Source: Methylomonas sp. ZR1 (GTDB taxonomy: Bacteria; Pseudomonadota; Gammaproteobacteria; Methylococcales; Methylomonadaceae). From it: a DNA stretch of 64,000 bases. The notes beneath the pieces are model-generated. The model was not told the DNA's origin. It searched no databases and saw nothing but the letters and a program-made list of their open reading frames with translations. This document shows, piece after piece, positions 39,047-49,043 of this stretch. A program made the position numbers and the translations under genes. Where the stretch lies: assembly GCF_013141865.1 (NCBI RefSeq), contig NZ_RCST01000001.1, positions 3,968,001 to 4,032,000 on the forward strand, in the 5' to 3' direction. The first letter of the stretch is position 1; each line of letters starts with the position of its first letter.

Positions 39047-41413
39047 ATGAAATACCCCGCACACACTTGCCGTGCCCCACTCTACTTAGCACTTGCTGCC
39101 GGCCTATTGACGCCTACTGTTATCCTGTCTGCCGAGCAAACCGCGCAAACCTTTGATATTCGCTCCCAAGCGCTGTCCTCCGCGCTGATCCGGTTTTCCG
39201 CACTCACCGGCTTGCAAGTGCTGTATGAAGGCGACATTGCCGAGCGCATCACCGCGCCGGAATTAATCGGCCGTTATACGCCGGAACAGGCTCTGCGGAA
39301 CTTGCTGCGCGGCTCCGGGCTGCAGTACCGGTTCAGCAACGGCAATACCGTCACCTTGGAAAAGGCGGCGGCGGTGGAACCGCAGTCCGCCGCCGGTACG
39401 ACAACCTTGCCGACGATGACGGTGACGGGTAAAGCCTTAGCAAGCGAAAGCCCAAGCCTGACTACGCCATCGCTCCAAGAATCGCAAATCAAACTGAATC
39501 GCGTGGCGGGCGGTACGTCGGTGATCGACGGCAAGCGGATCGAAGAAGGCGCGCCCTTGTCGGTCAGCGATGCCTTGGCGACGGCGCCGGGCGTTTATGT
39601 GGGCGACATTAGTGCCGGCGCGACCGGTGGATCGCGCATCTCCATCCGCGGTTCGGACGGCAATTCCGATATTTCGCCGATTCGCGGAATAAAATTTCTG
39701 CGCAACGGCATGCCGTTTACTCACGCCAACGGGACGTTCGATGTCGAGGCGCTCAATCTTTATGCTATCGAGCATATCGAAGTCTATCGCGGTGCCAATG
39801 CCTTGGAATACGGCGGCAGCAATTTGGGCGGCGCCATCAACTACATCACGCCGACCGGGTATACCGCCAATGGGTTGAAAATCGGCATCGTCGGCGGCAC
39901 CAACGATTATTACCGACCTTATTTCAGCGGCGGTAAAGCGTTTGAAAACGGATTGGATGTTTTCGGCACGTTTTCCTACGTCAATACCGATACGACCCGG
40001 GAAAACAATCATCAAGAGCAGTTTTTAGGCCATGGCAATGTCGGCTACCGCTGGAACGAAAATCACGAAACCCGTTTGTATTTCGATGCGCAAAACCATA
40101 ATTTCTTGTGGCCGGCAACGCTGAGCAAGCGACAAATCGACCAAAATCCCCAGCAAAACCCCAACGATTGGTCCTTACCTAACGGCTTTTCATCTTACCG
40201 CTTCGATCTAAAGCATTCGGTAAAATTGCATGGCGGCGATCGACTCGATGTCGGCACTTATTACTCGATCAATAACTATCGTTACGACTATACCGATAGC
40301 GGCAATCACGACCAGTGGCAGGATGTCGGCTTTAACTGGCGGCATGAGATCAACGGCCAGTTATTGGGTTTAAATAACCGGGTAGTTTGGGGCGGTCTGA
40401 CCCAATGGCAATTTATCAACGATAAAAACTACGGCATCGTCGGCAGACAGCTTGGGCCGTTGTTGACGGCGGAGCGTGACCGCTGGCTGAATGTCGAAGC
40501 GTTTATGGAAGATCAATTGAGTTTGACCGACAGGTTTACCTTGATTGCCGGCATTCAATTGAATTATCGCGATGTGAATTACGAACGGTACGAAGGTTAT
40601 GTGGCTAGTGCCGCCAGACCCAGCAACCAAGCCAATCAAGATTTCTTCACGGCTAACCCCAAGCTGGGCTTTACTTGGCAAGCCACCGACGAAGCACAGA
40701 TTTACGGCAATGTCAGCCGTAGCGCTGAACCGCCAAAAATGGCCGATCTTGCCAACATTTATCTCCAACCCAAACGAAATCTGCAAACTGCCAGCACCGT
40801 GGAAATTGGCACGCGCGGGCAAGCCCAGCGCTTGAAATGGGACTTGGCTTTTTATCAGTCCTGGGTTAACAACGAGTACTTGATTGTTTCCAATCCCAGA
40901 AATCCAACGGCCTTTTCCTCCACCAACGCCGATAGCACGACCTTGCATCGTGGTGTCGAACTCGGCTTGGAAACCACTTTACCGCTAAATCTGGCGGCGT
41001 CGGGCGATAACTTACGGCTCAGCGGCAACTACACCTGGAATGACTTTACGTTTGACAGCGACCCCGCGCTTCGCAATAACCGCTTGCCCGGCATTCCCGA
41101 ACACAATGCTTTCGTCGAAGCGCTGTACCAGCATCCCAGCGGCTTTTACATCGGCCCCAATGCCCGCATCGTCAGTTCCAATTATGCGGACTTCGCCAAC
41201 ACCCTGGCCGCCAAACCTTATGCGCTGTTGGGCGCACGCATGGGTTGGGATGACGGCAAACATTGGAAGTTGTTCGTCGATGGCCGAAATTTGACCGACG
41301 AGCATTATGCGTCGTCGGTGTGGGTTCTAGGCAATGCGAATGGTGCCGATTTGGACCAGTTCAATCCCGGCGCGACCCGCTCGGTATTCGGTGGCGTGGA
41401 ATACCGGTTTTAA
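39047..41413 (+). CDS. TonB-dependent receptor, FecA-like barrel with STN domain (cassette C)
   Basis: About 788 residues: signal peptide (cleavage near LSA-E), STN domain (about 32-105), linker and TonB-box-like TMTVTGK, plug and barrel ending in YRF. The plug lacks the DPYNxDY/ATKTDTP lead-in of its neighbours; instead it has a FecA-like SRISIRGSDGN / EVYRGANALEYGG plug. AAGGAG lies 9 nt before the ATG. The STN-linker resembles receptor B almost exactly, so this looks like a recombinant of a shared signalling module on a different transport barrel. Confidence 0.9.
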   Translation: MKYPAHTCRAPLYLALAAGLLTPTVILSAEQTAQTFDIRSQALSSALIRFSALTGLQVLYEGDIAERITAPELIGRYTPEQALRNLLRGSGLQYRFSNGNTVTLEKAAAVEPQSAAGTTTLPTMTVTGKALASESPSLTTPSLQESQIKLNRVAGGTSVIDGKRIEEGAPLSVSDALATAPGVYVGDISAGATGGSRISIRGSDGNSDISPIRGIKFLRNGMPFTHANGTFDVEALNLYAIEHIEVYRGANALEYGGSNLGGAINYITPTGYTANGLKIGIVGGTNDYYRPYFSGGKAFENGLDVFGTFSYVNTDTTRENNHQEQFLGHGNVGYRWNENHETRLYFDAQNHNFLWPATLSKRQIDQNPQQNPNDWSLPNGFSSYRFDLKHSVKLHGGDRLDVGTYYSINNYRYDYTDSGNHDQWQDVGFNWRHEINGQLLGLNNRVVWGGLTQWQFINDKNYGIVGRQLGPLLTAERDRWLNVEAFMEDQLSLTDRFTLIAGIQLNYRDVNYERYEGYVASAARPSNQANQDFFTANPKLGFTWQATDEAQIYGNVSRSAEPPKMADLANIYLQPKRNLQTASTVEIGTRGQAQRLKWDLAFYQSWVNNEYLIVSNPRNPTAFSSTNADSTTLHRGVELGLETTLPLNLAASGDNLRLSGNYTWNDFTFDSDPALRNNRLPGIPEHNAFVEALYQHPSGFYIGPNARIVSSNYADFANTLAAKPYALLGARMGWDDGKHWKLFVDGRNLTDEHYASSVWVLGNANGADLDQFNPGATRSVFGGVEYRF

Positions 41414-41525
41414 GCACTGGCGGGTTGTCAATTAGTAGGCCTAAACGTGCCGGGGCATACCGCTCCGGCCCGAAATGACGGTGGGAATGGCACTTAGTTC
41501 CCGCCAAACCCGGTCGATACGATGC

Positions 41526-41549
41526 GGATTTCCTACGCCTAAACGTCTT
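41526..41549 (+). promoter_or_regulatory. Candidate ECF promoter of the PepSY gene (cassette C)
   Basis: GGATTT (41526-41531), 12 nt, CGTCTT (41544-41549) within AAACGTCTTAT, the same string as before the cassette B PepSY gene. About 95 nt before the ATG. Confidence 0.45.
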
Positions 41550-41643
41550 ATGCAAGAAAGGCAGCCAGCGCTTGATCCGGACAAGAGCAGTATCTGGTTC
41601 CCTGGCTTCTTTTTCGAATATTGACGATAACCGTACTCCCATC

Positions 41644-42879
41644 ATGAACAGTAATCTCTATCAACCTGACACGCTTATCCAATCCAAGCCGCAAAACCGA
41701 GAGTTGTCTCGCCTGAAAGCCCGCCGCCAACGCTGGCTGACCGTTCATTTATGGTTGGGTCTGACGCTGGGTTTGCTCCTGTCGATTTACGGCATCACCG
41801 GCAGCATCCTGGTGTTTCATGCCGAAATCGACGAATGGTTGCATCCCGAGATGTTGACGGTGCAGCCACTGGCGCATGCCGAATATCGACCCTTGGCGGA
41901 AATTTTCGCAGCCGGCAAGCAGGCGATGCCGCCAGCCGCGAAGCATACCTTCGCCACTTATCCGCGCAACGAATTCGCGGCCTTCAAACTGCGGTACGCG
42001 GTTGCTGGTGCTGACGGCTCGCTGGAAAACTGGGAAGTTGCCGTTGACCCGTATACGACTAATATCTCGGGTAAGCAACTCAAGAGGCGCTCCAGCGACT
42101 GGCTGCCCAGCACTTTTATCGGCTTGATGTTTGAATTGCATTTCGCCTTGTTGATTCCGGGAGAACTCAGCGAGCCGATAGTCGGTATGTCCGCCGCGTT
42201 ATTAATTATTTCGACCTTGACCGGCCTGATCGTCTGGTGGCCGTTGACCGGCCATTGGCGCAACGCATTAACCTTCAAGGCCAAGGCCGGTAAAGTGCGC
42301 TTCAATTACGATCTGCATAAAACCAGCGGTTTTTACACCTTGCTGGTAATGTTGCCGGTTCTGTTCTCAGGGATTTACATGGTGCTGCCGCACAACGTGG
42401 TGCCGGTGCTGGAACTGTTCTCGCCGGTGACTTACCGCTACTGGTTTCAATCCCAACCGCCTTATCCAAATGCACCGGCCATCGGAATGGATGACGCGGT
42501 GGCGATTGCCTTGAAACAATACCCAACGGGCCGGCCGCACTGGATATACGGTGCCACCGAGCCTACTAAGACCTATACGGTTTGTCAGGACGGCGTCGAT
42601 GCGCCAGGCAGCATCCTGCAAAGGCGTTGCACGGTGATCGACCGCTACAGCGGCAAGATTCTGGACCTGGACGACCCTAGCTTGCCGACTGCTACGGCCG
42701 GTGAAATCTTCACCCACTGGCAATGGCCCTTACACTCCGGCCAGGCCTTCGGCATGGCTGGACGGATTCTGGTGTTCATCACCGGTCTGGCCTGTCCGGT
42801 TCTATTCGTCACCGGCGTGATCCGCTGGCGGCAAAAGCGCAGAGCCGGCCAAAATAGCCGCAAAGATTTTGCCGTGTGA
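41644..42879 (+). CDS. PepSY-TM inner-membrane protein, probable ferrisiderophore reductase (cassette C)
   Basis: 411 residues, same family and layout as the cassette B protein: membrane segments at about 31-55, 172-195, 227-252, 377-400, periplasmic PepSY-like part, and His residues in the NYDLHKTSG and HWQWPLHSG motifs. The two differ mainly in the N-terminus and in residues 60-165. The ATG at 41644 is chosen because it aligns with that start. Likely releases iron from the chelate taken up by receptor C. Confidence 0.85.
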   Translation: MNSNLYQPDTLIQSKPQNRELSRLKARRQRWLTVHLWLGLTLGLLLSIYGITGSILVFHAEIDEWLHPEMLTVQPLAHAEYRPLAEIFAAGKQAMPPAAKHTFATYPRNEFAAFKLRYAVAGADGSLENWEVAVDPYTTNISGKQLKRRSSDWLPSTFIGLMFELHFALLIPGELSEPIVGMSAALLIISTLTGLIVWWPLTGHWRNALTFKAKAGKVRFNYDLHKTSGFYTLLVMLPVLFSGIYMVLPHNVVPVLELFSPVTYRYWFQSQPPYPNAPAIGMDDAVAIALKQYPTGRPHWIYGATEPTKTYTVCQDGVDAPGSILQRRCTVIDRYSGKILDLDDPSLPTATAGEIFTHWQWPLHSGQAFGMAGRILVFITGLACPVLFVTGVIRWRQKRRAGQNSRKDFAV

Positions 42880-42917
42880 TATGCCGCGACTTTTTCAAAA
42901 ACTGCGGCATATCACAC
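42874..42917 (+). terminator. Hairpin at the end of cassette C
   Basis: Perfect 14-bp inverted repeat (42874-42887 with 42904-42917) that overlaps the PepSY stop codon, loop 16 nt. No T tract after it, so termination by itself is uncertain. Confidence 0.55.
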
Positions 42918-43059
42918 AGCGCTCAATCAGTGGGTATAGCCAAGCACCGACGCAAGCTAGCGTAGCGGTCGGCGCAAACCGCTACCTCAGGTCGTTTTCA
43001 GCGTCATGGCCTGAACATTGCTGGTTTCGCGCCAGCCGTCCCTCCGCAAACAATCGCCA

Positions 43060-43587
43060 ATGCCCAAAGACCTTTCCGGATTTCTGCACACGCTGTTTCT
43101 GCAACACGCGCACGAAATCGGCAGCTTTTTACGCGGCCGTTGGCCGCGAGAGCCCGATGTAAGCGACATTGTGCAGGAGACTTTTCTGCGCTTATCGCAA
43201 TATCCCGATCCGCAAACCATTCAAAACCCCAGGGCGTTTTTATTTCAGACCGCCGCCAATCTAACGGTTGACCGTCATCGCCGCCGCGCAACGCGCGCAC
43301 GCTTCGATGAAGCCGACGCCGACATTGAGCATGTTGCCGACCAAAACCTTTCGCCCGAGCATTATTGGCAAACTCATCAGCAATTGGAGAAATTCTCCAG
43401 CTGGTTGGACGAACTACCGGAATTGCGCCGCCACGCCTTTGTTTTATACCGCATAGAAGGCTGTTCCCATGCCGAAATCGCCCAGCGCCTGGGCATTTCG
43501 GTACGTTGCTCCGAGCGTTACGTGATGCTGGCAATGCAGCACATCAGCGCCAAGCTCAGTGCAGAACCGGAGCATGCTTGGCGGTAA
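43060..43587 (+). CDS. ECF sigma factor, FecI type (cassette D)
   Basis: About 175 residues. Region 2: DVSDIVQETFLRLSQY and AFLFQTAANLTVDRHRR; region 4: LPELRRHAFVLYRIEGCSHAEIAQRLGIS then RCSERYVMLAM. Start ATG at 43060. The stop is 18 nt before the FecR start. Confidence 0.9.
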   Translation: MPKDLSGFLHTLFLQHAHEIGSFLRGRWPREPDVSDIVQETFLRLSQYPDPQTIQNPRAFLFQTAANLTVDRHRRRATRARFDEADADIEHVADQNLSPEHYWQTHQQLEKFSSWLDELPELRRHAFVLYRIEGCSHAEIAQRLGISVRCSERYVMLAMQHISAKLSAEPEHAWR

Positions 43588-43605
43588 TTGCCGTCTAGCC
43601 CGTCT

Positions 43606-44649
43606 ATGCCTATGTCCGGTAAACTGCTGCCCCACTCAATTGAACAGAAGACCAGCGTGACCAGCATTCAATCTTGCAGCCAAGCGACCCGCGAGCAAGC
43701 GATAAGCTGGTTGCTGCGTCTGCGCGATGCGCCCGGCAACCCGCAAATCCGCCAGGAATTTGCTGATTGGCTGGCAGCCGATCCACTGCATGGGCAGGCT
43801 TACCAACAGGTTGAAGCGCAATGGGCCTGGATGGAACCGTTCAAACAACAGGCCTTCCTGGCGCGCAACGAGGCCTTGCGTTACCGGCCGCCTACTCGCA
43901 GGCCGGTTTGGCTGCGTTGGGCAAGCTATAGCGCTGCCGCGATTGTCTTGCTGGGCGTCGGCCTGGCGTTATTCTCGCCGCAAGGTTGGTACGGATTCCC
44001 CCATAGCTATGGCACCGGCAAGGGCCAAAGACAGACCGTGACGCTAGCAGACGGCTCCAGCCTGGAACTCAACACCGACACCGAGGTGCGAGTGCATTTC
44101 AACCGTCGTCAGCGCCATGTCGATCTGGTGCGCGGCGAGGCTTTTTTTAACGTGACTCACGATGCCGAAAGGCCATTCACCGTGCATGTTGGCAATCTCA
44201 GCGTGCGCGACATCGGTACGGCATTCGATGTCTACAAACAATCCGACCGGGTCAGCGTCGCTGTGCAGGACGGTTTGGTGGAAATGACCGGCCAAGGCAG
44301 CAGCCGCGAATTGCACGCCGGTCAGCAGTTGGCGTATAGCCATGACCAGCGCTTCGTCGAAGCCTTGCAATCCGACATCGCCACCGTCACTGCCTGGCGG
44401 CAGGGCCAGCTGATTTTTCGCGGCCGGCCTCTTGGCGAAGCGCTGGCGGAAATCGGCCGTTATCACGACGTACAAATCCGCCTGCCCGATCCTAAACTGG
44501 CCGAACTGCGCGTCAACGGCAGCTTCCGCACCGAGCAACTGGACAATATGCTGAACGCGGTTGCCATGTTATTGCCGGTCAAAGTCAAACATGTCGGCGA
44601 GCGCGAAATCGTGCTGGAAGCGGCATCATCGCGCAGGGCGAATGATTGA
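43606..44649 (+). CDS. FecR-type anti-sigma regulator (cassette D)
   Basis: About 347 residues from the ATG at 43606 (another ATG two codons on). N-terminal motif QAISWLLRLRDAP and DPLHGQAYQQVEAQW, membrane helix at about 102-120, then a FYGT-like linker, LADGSSLELNTDTEV, RGEAFFNV, IGTAFDV, and a C-terminal domain. It is most like the cassette E regulator, including the shared GWYGFP/GWYGYP segment after the helix. Confidence 0.9.
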   Translation: MPMSGKLLPHSIEQKTSVTSIQSCSQATREQAISWLLRLRDAPGNPQIRQEFADWLAADPLHGQAYQQVEAQWAWMEPFKQQAFLARNEALRYRPPTRRPVWLRWASYSAAAIVLLGVGLALFSPQGWYGFPHSYGTGKGQRQTVTLADGSSLELNTDTEVRVHFNRRQRHVDLVRGEAFFNVTHDAERPFTVHVGNLSVRDIGTAFDVYKQSDRVSVAVQDGLVEMTGQGSSRELHAGQQLAYSHDQRFVEALQSDIATVTAWRQGQLIFRGRPLGEALAEIGRYHDVQIRLPDPKLAELRVNGSFRTEQLDNMLNAVAMLLPVKVKHVGEREIVLEAASSRRAND

Positions 44650-44826
44650 CTCGGGGTTTGAAAACTGTTCGCCTTTATGCGGCTTAGCTACATACCCGTT
44701 TAAGACGTGACCCAACGGGCACTGACAACACCAGCCACGAGCACAGCCAAAGCGCCCAGCCCAAACGGGAATAGCTGCCATACCTAAGGCCGACTCAATC
44801 ATTCGCCCCTAACGCCTGGTCGTCGC

Positions 44827-44874
44827 AAAATAAACTATCGTTTTGCTGGCGGCTTTTTTGATCGACTGCGTCTA
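44827..44874 (+). promoter_or_regulatory. Candidate ECF promoter, receptor D
   Basis: AAAATAAACT (44827-44836), 32 nt, CGTCTA (44869-44874); GGCTTT lies 12 nt before CGTC. The receptor ATG is 36 nt downstream. Confidence 0.45.
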
Positions 44875-44909
44875 TGCCCATGACCCCTTAACCAATGGAG
44901 ACATGGAAC

Positions 44910-47291
44910 ATGACATTGACGATAAAACGCCTGGCGACCGCAATCGCGCTGATCTCGGCGCAAGCCTACGCCGAGGACGACAAACGCCATTTCGATATTC
45001 CCGCCCAAAGTTTGGCCTCCGCGCTTCAACAACTGGCAAATCAATCCGGCAGAGCGATGCTGTATGCCGAACAATCCGCCGCCGGCAAGACCAGCCCGGC
45101 GCTGCAAGGCGAATTTAGCGTCGAGGAAGCCGTCCGTCAGTTAATAAACGGCAGCGGCTTGACTTATAGTATTGGCGCAGATGGTACTGTGACGTTGAAA
45201 CCAGCACCTTCCGGCAGCGATGCGACAACGTTAGGCGCGGTGTTAGTCAAAGGCACGAGTGACCCGAGCGATCCTTACAACAAGGATTACGCAGTCTCCA
45301 ACGCCGTGACCGGCACCAAAACCGATACGCCGCTGTTCGATACCCCGATTTCCGTACAAGTGCTACCCAAAGCCGTCATCGACGACCAGCAAGCCATCGG
45401 CCTGGAAAACGCCCTGAAAAACGTCAGCGGCGTCGCGAAAGGCTGGGGATTCGGTAACGACAAAGACGAAAATCTCTATATTCGCGGCTTCGCCAACACC
45501 AACAATATTTATCGTGACGGCGTTTTAACTCCCAACACGCCTATTTCACTGGCTAACGCCGAACGCATTGAGGTGCTTAAAGGGCCTTCGGCCATGTTAT
45601 ACGGCCGCGCCCAACCGGGCGGTCTGGTCAATATCGTCACCAAACGGCCCCGTACCGATGCTTATTATTCGCTTCAACAGCAATTTGGTTCCTTCGATAC
45701 TTACCGCACCCTGCTGGATGCCACCAATAAAATCACCGCAGACGGTGCATTGGCCTATCGTCTGAATTACGAGCATTTGGACAGCGCGACGTTTAGGGAC
45801 AATCATCCGGTCACTCGCGACTTTGTGGCGCCCAGCCTAAGCTGGAACATTACCGACCATACCCGGCTTGATCTGGATTTTATGTATCAGAACATCAAAG
45901 ATGTCGCCGATTCCGGCATCCCTTACAGCTTGCAGCAGTCGGGAGCAATCCCCGGCAAAATTCCATTTCACTTTTCCGGCAACGAACCAACCGACTTTGC
46001 CAACAAAGAGGCTTATACCGGCGGCTTAACCCTGACCCACGAGTTTAATCAAGACTGGAAAGTGCGGGCAAAATATTCAACCCATAACCAAACGTTTTTA
46101 ACCGCGCAGACTTCTTCGAATGAAAACACCGATCTTTTGGGAAATTTGGCTAGAGGGTTTATCAAAACCAGCGACGATTTTCAAAATCACTATGGCACCG
46201 TGGATATAACCGGTCACTTCGAGACGGGAGCGTTGAAACATGCTGTTTTGCTGGGTGCTGATTACTATCATTCCAAGAACAGAAATCTGTTTAGCGCTTA
46301 TGCGACCGCTCCCAATATCAATATCTTCAACCCGCAATACGGATATACCGAGTTGCTGGGCCTGCCACTAGGAGGACAGAACGATACCGTCAATGAGTGG
46401 TATGGCATATACATTCAGGACCAAATCTCGTTGTGGAATCAATGGCATTTATTGCTGGGCGGACGCTTCGATAATGCCATGCACAGCAATTACGATGCGC
46501 AAGGCGTTTCAACTAATCACACCGACGACGACAACTTTAGTCCGCGCATAGGCTTGTTGTACCAACCCGTGCCGTGGCTGGGTGCTTATGTTAATTACGT
46601 CAACGGCTTCAACGCCTTTAATGCCGGACGGCCTATCGACGGTTCCGCCTTCGCCCCGGAAAAATCCAAGGAAATGGAGTTTGGCTTGAAAGGCGAATGG
46701 TTGGATGGACAATTGCGCGCCAATCTGGCGTTCTTCGAATTGACCAAAAGCAATATCAAATCGCAACTGCCGGCCCCTAACAACAGCTTTTACGCCACAA
46801 TCGGCGCGGCACGCAGTCGAGGCATCGAGTTCGACTTGCAAGGGCAGTTGACCGATTACTGGAACATCATTGGCACTTATACCTACATCGGCGCAGTTGT
46901 CACCAGCGGCAACGAGTCTCCGTTCAGCGGCGTGGGCAAAGCCGGCAATCGCCTGGAGAATATCCCCAGAAATACCGCCAGTTTATGGTCCACCTATGAT
47001 TTTTCAGGTCTGGGGGCACAGGGCTTCAGCGCCGGGGCAGGTGTATACGTGGTTGACAAGCGCTCAGGGGATGTCGATAACAGCTTCGAAATACCCGGCT
47101 ATACCCGCGTCGATACGATGTTGAAGTACCAGCACAAAGCCGGACCTTCCCGTATAACCTGGCAATTTAATATAGAAAATCTTTTGAATAAGGAATACAT
47201 CGCATCCAGCAACGGTTACGGTAATTTTATTTACCAAACCATGCCCAGTGCCCCACGGACTTTCTTGGGCTCGGTAAAGGTGGAGTTTTAG
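44910..47291 (+). CDS. TonB-dependent receptor with STN domain (cassette D)
   Basis: About 793 residues: short signal peptide (cleavage near AYA-E), STN domain (about 26-98), TonB-box-like LGAVLVKGT, plug with DPSDPYNKDY and TKTDTPLFD, barrel ending in VEF. The ATG at 44910 is preferred over one five codons upstream because GGAG lies 9 nt before it. No PepSY gene follows; a hairpin ends the cassette. Confidence 0.9.
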   Translation: MTLTIKRLATAIALISAQAYAEDDKRHFDIPAQSLASALQQLANQSGRAMLYAEQSAAGKTSPALQGEFSVEEAVRQLINGSGLTYSIGADGTVTLKPAPSGSDATTLGAVLVKGTSDPSDPYNKDYAVSNAVTGTKTDTPLFDTPISVQVLPKAVIDDQQAIGLENALKNVSGVAKGWGFGNDKDENLYIRGFANTNNIYRDGVLTPNTPISLANAERIEVLKGPSAMLYGRAQPGGLVNIVTKRPRTDAYYSLQQQFGSFDTYRTLLDATNKITADGALAYRLNYEHLDSATFRDNHPVTRDFVAPSLSWNITDHTRLDLDFMYQNIKDVADSGIPYSLQQSGAIPGKIPFHFSGNEPTDFANKEAYTGGLTLTHEFNQDWKVRAKYSTHNQTFLTAQTSSNENTDLLGNLARGFIKTSDDFQNHYGTVDITGHFETGALKHAVLLGADYYHSKNRNLFSAYATAPNINIFNPQYGYTELLGLPLGGQNDTVNEWYGIYIQDQISLWNQWHLLLGGRFDNAMHSNYDAQGVSTNHTDDDNFSPRIGLLYQPVPWLGAYVNYVNGFNAFNAGRPIDGSAFAPEKSKEMEFGLKGEWLDGQLRANLAFFELTKSNIKSQLPAPNNSFYATIGAARSRGIEFDLQGQLTDYWNIIGTYTYIGAVVTSGNESPFSGVGKAGNRLENIPRNTASLWSTYDFSGLGAQGFSAGAGVYVVDKRSGDVDNSFEIPGYTRVDTMLKYQHKAGPSRITWQFNIENLLNKEYIASSNGYGNFIYQTMPSAPRTFLGSVKVEF

Positions 47292-47296
47292 TCACA

Positions 47297-47333
47297 TAGG
47301 CCGGGTTAGCTCGATAAAGCGCAACTCGGCCTA
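47297..47333 (+). terminator. Hairpin after receptor D
   Basis: Arms 47297-47307 and 47323-47333 pair at 10 of 11 positions, 5 nt after the receptor stop; followed by CGTTTC only. Confidence 0.5.
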
Positions 47334-47362
47334 CGTTTCATCGTTTTGACGCCGGCGACGGA

Positions 47363-47950
47363 TCAAAGCTTATCTTGCCTGAATTCATTCATATCGCGGT
47401 TATCGACCCGGTCGTAAATGTCTTCCACGTTTAAGGTCAAACCTATGGATTCGAATGTGACCGCATCGCCCAAAAAATAATATTCCGACAGCCAGTGCTT
47501 GTTCCGGCGCAACACCTGCACCGAAACGATGTCCTGTTCTATCAACACATACTCCTGCAAGGACGGCAAATTGATGTAGCGCAGCAGTTTGGTGGTGGTG
47601 TCGGTTTTGCGGGTCGAGCGCGACAGTACTTCGACGATGATCACAGGAGACGTAGAGAAAACATCGTCGCCGGCCATTTTGCTGCAATCCACCAGTACAT
47701 CGGGATACACGTAATCCTTACCCATCCGCACTTTGATGTCGGCCATGAACGTTGCAAAGGGCGTGCCTTTTAAGTGGTTTCGGAATTCGCCCAAAATATT
47801 GGCCGAGATACAGTTGTGGTTATAGCCGGCCCCGGCCATCGCATAAATCCGGCCGTCGATATATTCGCGCTTAACGTCGGAATGTATCTCGGTAGCCAGA
47901 TACTCCTCTTCGCTCAGATAAAAACTGTCTTGTTCTTGCTGTAACGCCAT
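47363..47950 (-). CDS. Uma2 family (DUF820) putative endonuclease
   Basis: 195 residues of the Uma2 PD-(D/E)XK-like family. The core has YPDVLVDC (Asp84), VIIVEVLS (Glu107) and a Lys a few residues on (TRKTDTTTK). The biological role of this family is unknown. The ATG at 47950 has GGGAG upstream; the open frame continues further up without a good start. It is on the opposite strand to the cassettes. A broken second copy lies at about 52690-52838. Confidence 0.85.
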   Translation of the reverse strand: MALQQEQDSFYLSEEEYLATEIHSDVKREYIDGRIYAMAGAGYNHNCISANILGEFRNHLKGTPFATFMADIKVRMGKDYVYPDVLVDCSKMAGDDVFSTSPVIIVEVLSRSTRKTDTTTKLLRYINLPSLQEYVLIEQDIVSVQVLRRNKHWLSEYYFLGDAVTFESIGLTLNVEDIYDRVDNRDMNEFRQDKL

Positions 47951-48408
47951 GACTCGCTCCCAACTATGCTTGCGTTGCTTGAAGATATTGTTAGGGACCT
48001 GGCCTGGGAATACAAGGGGGAATTCTCGACTAACGGCAGCAGGATTGCTCAGGTTTGAGCATGCCGCGCTCGGCAATTGCCCCTGAAATTGATAATGCGG
48101 AAAAAAACCTGTGTGATTTGGCGTATCTAAAAGCCATTTTGCGTGATCTAACGCACCCGGTTCCACAAAAACTCCCGCCGCCCAAACACAAGCAACCACC
48201 GTTACGGGTAACTCAAGCAACTGTTTGCAAACGGTTTAATCGCAGCCAAAACCTGTCTATCGATTTGAATTCGGCCGGATGGAATGTTTTTTGCGAGGTA
48301 TTCCGTTCGATCAACCCCACCAAACCGGAATTGGTCCGGCTGCCACGCCGTTAAGTCCAGCTTGGTAGTTTGCCTAACCGTTATCTTTTTCGTCACCGAG
48401 TCTTGTTA
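47951..48408. other. 458-nt divergent gap
   Basis: Between the Uma2 start and the sigma gene of cassette E. Nothing recognisable. Confidence 0.4.
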
Positions 48409-48933
48409 GTGCCAAAATCCAAACCATCGCTGTTTGATCGGCTATTTCAGCGGCATAGCCAGGAACTCCGGGTGTTTGCCGGCCTGCGTAGCGGCAATGA
48501 GTTTGCCGAGGATTTGGTACAGGAAGCTTATTTGCGGCTGATGCAGCATCCCGAACCGGAATCAATCGATAATGCCAGGGCCTTTCTATATCGAACGATC
48601 GCCAATCTCAGCGTCGATCAACATCGCCGGCAAAACGTCCGCGACCGTTTTCATGCCGAAATCAACGACGACGACCAGGTACTGCATGACATACCGACTC
48701 CCGAGCCATTACCGGAAGATAAATTAGCCTCGCAACAGGAGTTGCATGCCTTAAACAGCATTTTGCAGGAATTGCCGGAGGCAACCCGCAACGTCTTCGT
48801 GCTTTACCGGCTGGAAGGGTTGTCACACAAGGAAATTGGCCGGCGACTGGGCGTTTCCGAACGTAATTCCGTACGCTTGCTCGGGATCGCCGCGCAACAC
48901 GTTCTGCTGCGCTTTGCTTCGTTGGATGACTGA
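48409..48933 (+). CDS. ECF sigma factor, FecI type (cassette E)
   Basis: About 174 residues from a GTG at 48409; the frame is open to a TTG at 48370 and the start is uncertain, as no ATG is available near the N-terminus. Region 2: EFAEDLVQEAYLRLMQH and AFLYRTIANLSVDQHRR; region 4: LPEATRNVFVLYRLEGLSHKEIGRRLGVS. Closest by eye to the cassette D sigma factor. Confidence 0.88.
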   Translation: MPKSKPSLFDRLFQRHSQELRVFAGLRSGNEFAEDLVQEAYLRLMQHPEPESIDNARAFLYRTIANLSVDQHRRQNVRDRFHAEINDDDQVLHDIPTPEPLPEDKLASQQELHALNSILQELPEATRNVFVLYRLEGLSHKEIGRRLGVSERNSVRLLGIAAQHVLLRFASLDD

Positions 48934-49043
48934 GCGCATGGGCGGCGCAACGGCTTTTCTCACCGCTTCATTTGCCGGATTTTAAATGTTGGGCGGCTAC
49001 GTGATAATGCTCGCCAAGCGCAACCTAATGTCCTCTGTTTAAC

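Noticed and set aside
47951..48220. N-terminal extension of the Uma2 gene to 48220
   Set aside because: The added 90 residues match nothing in the family, and a good ribosome site and ATG lie at 47950.
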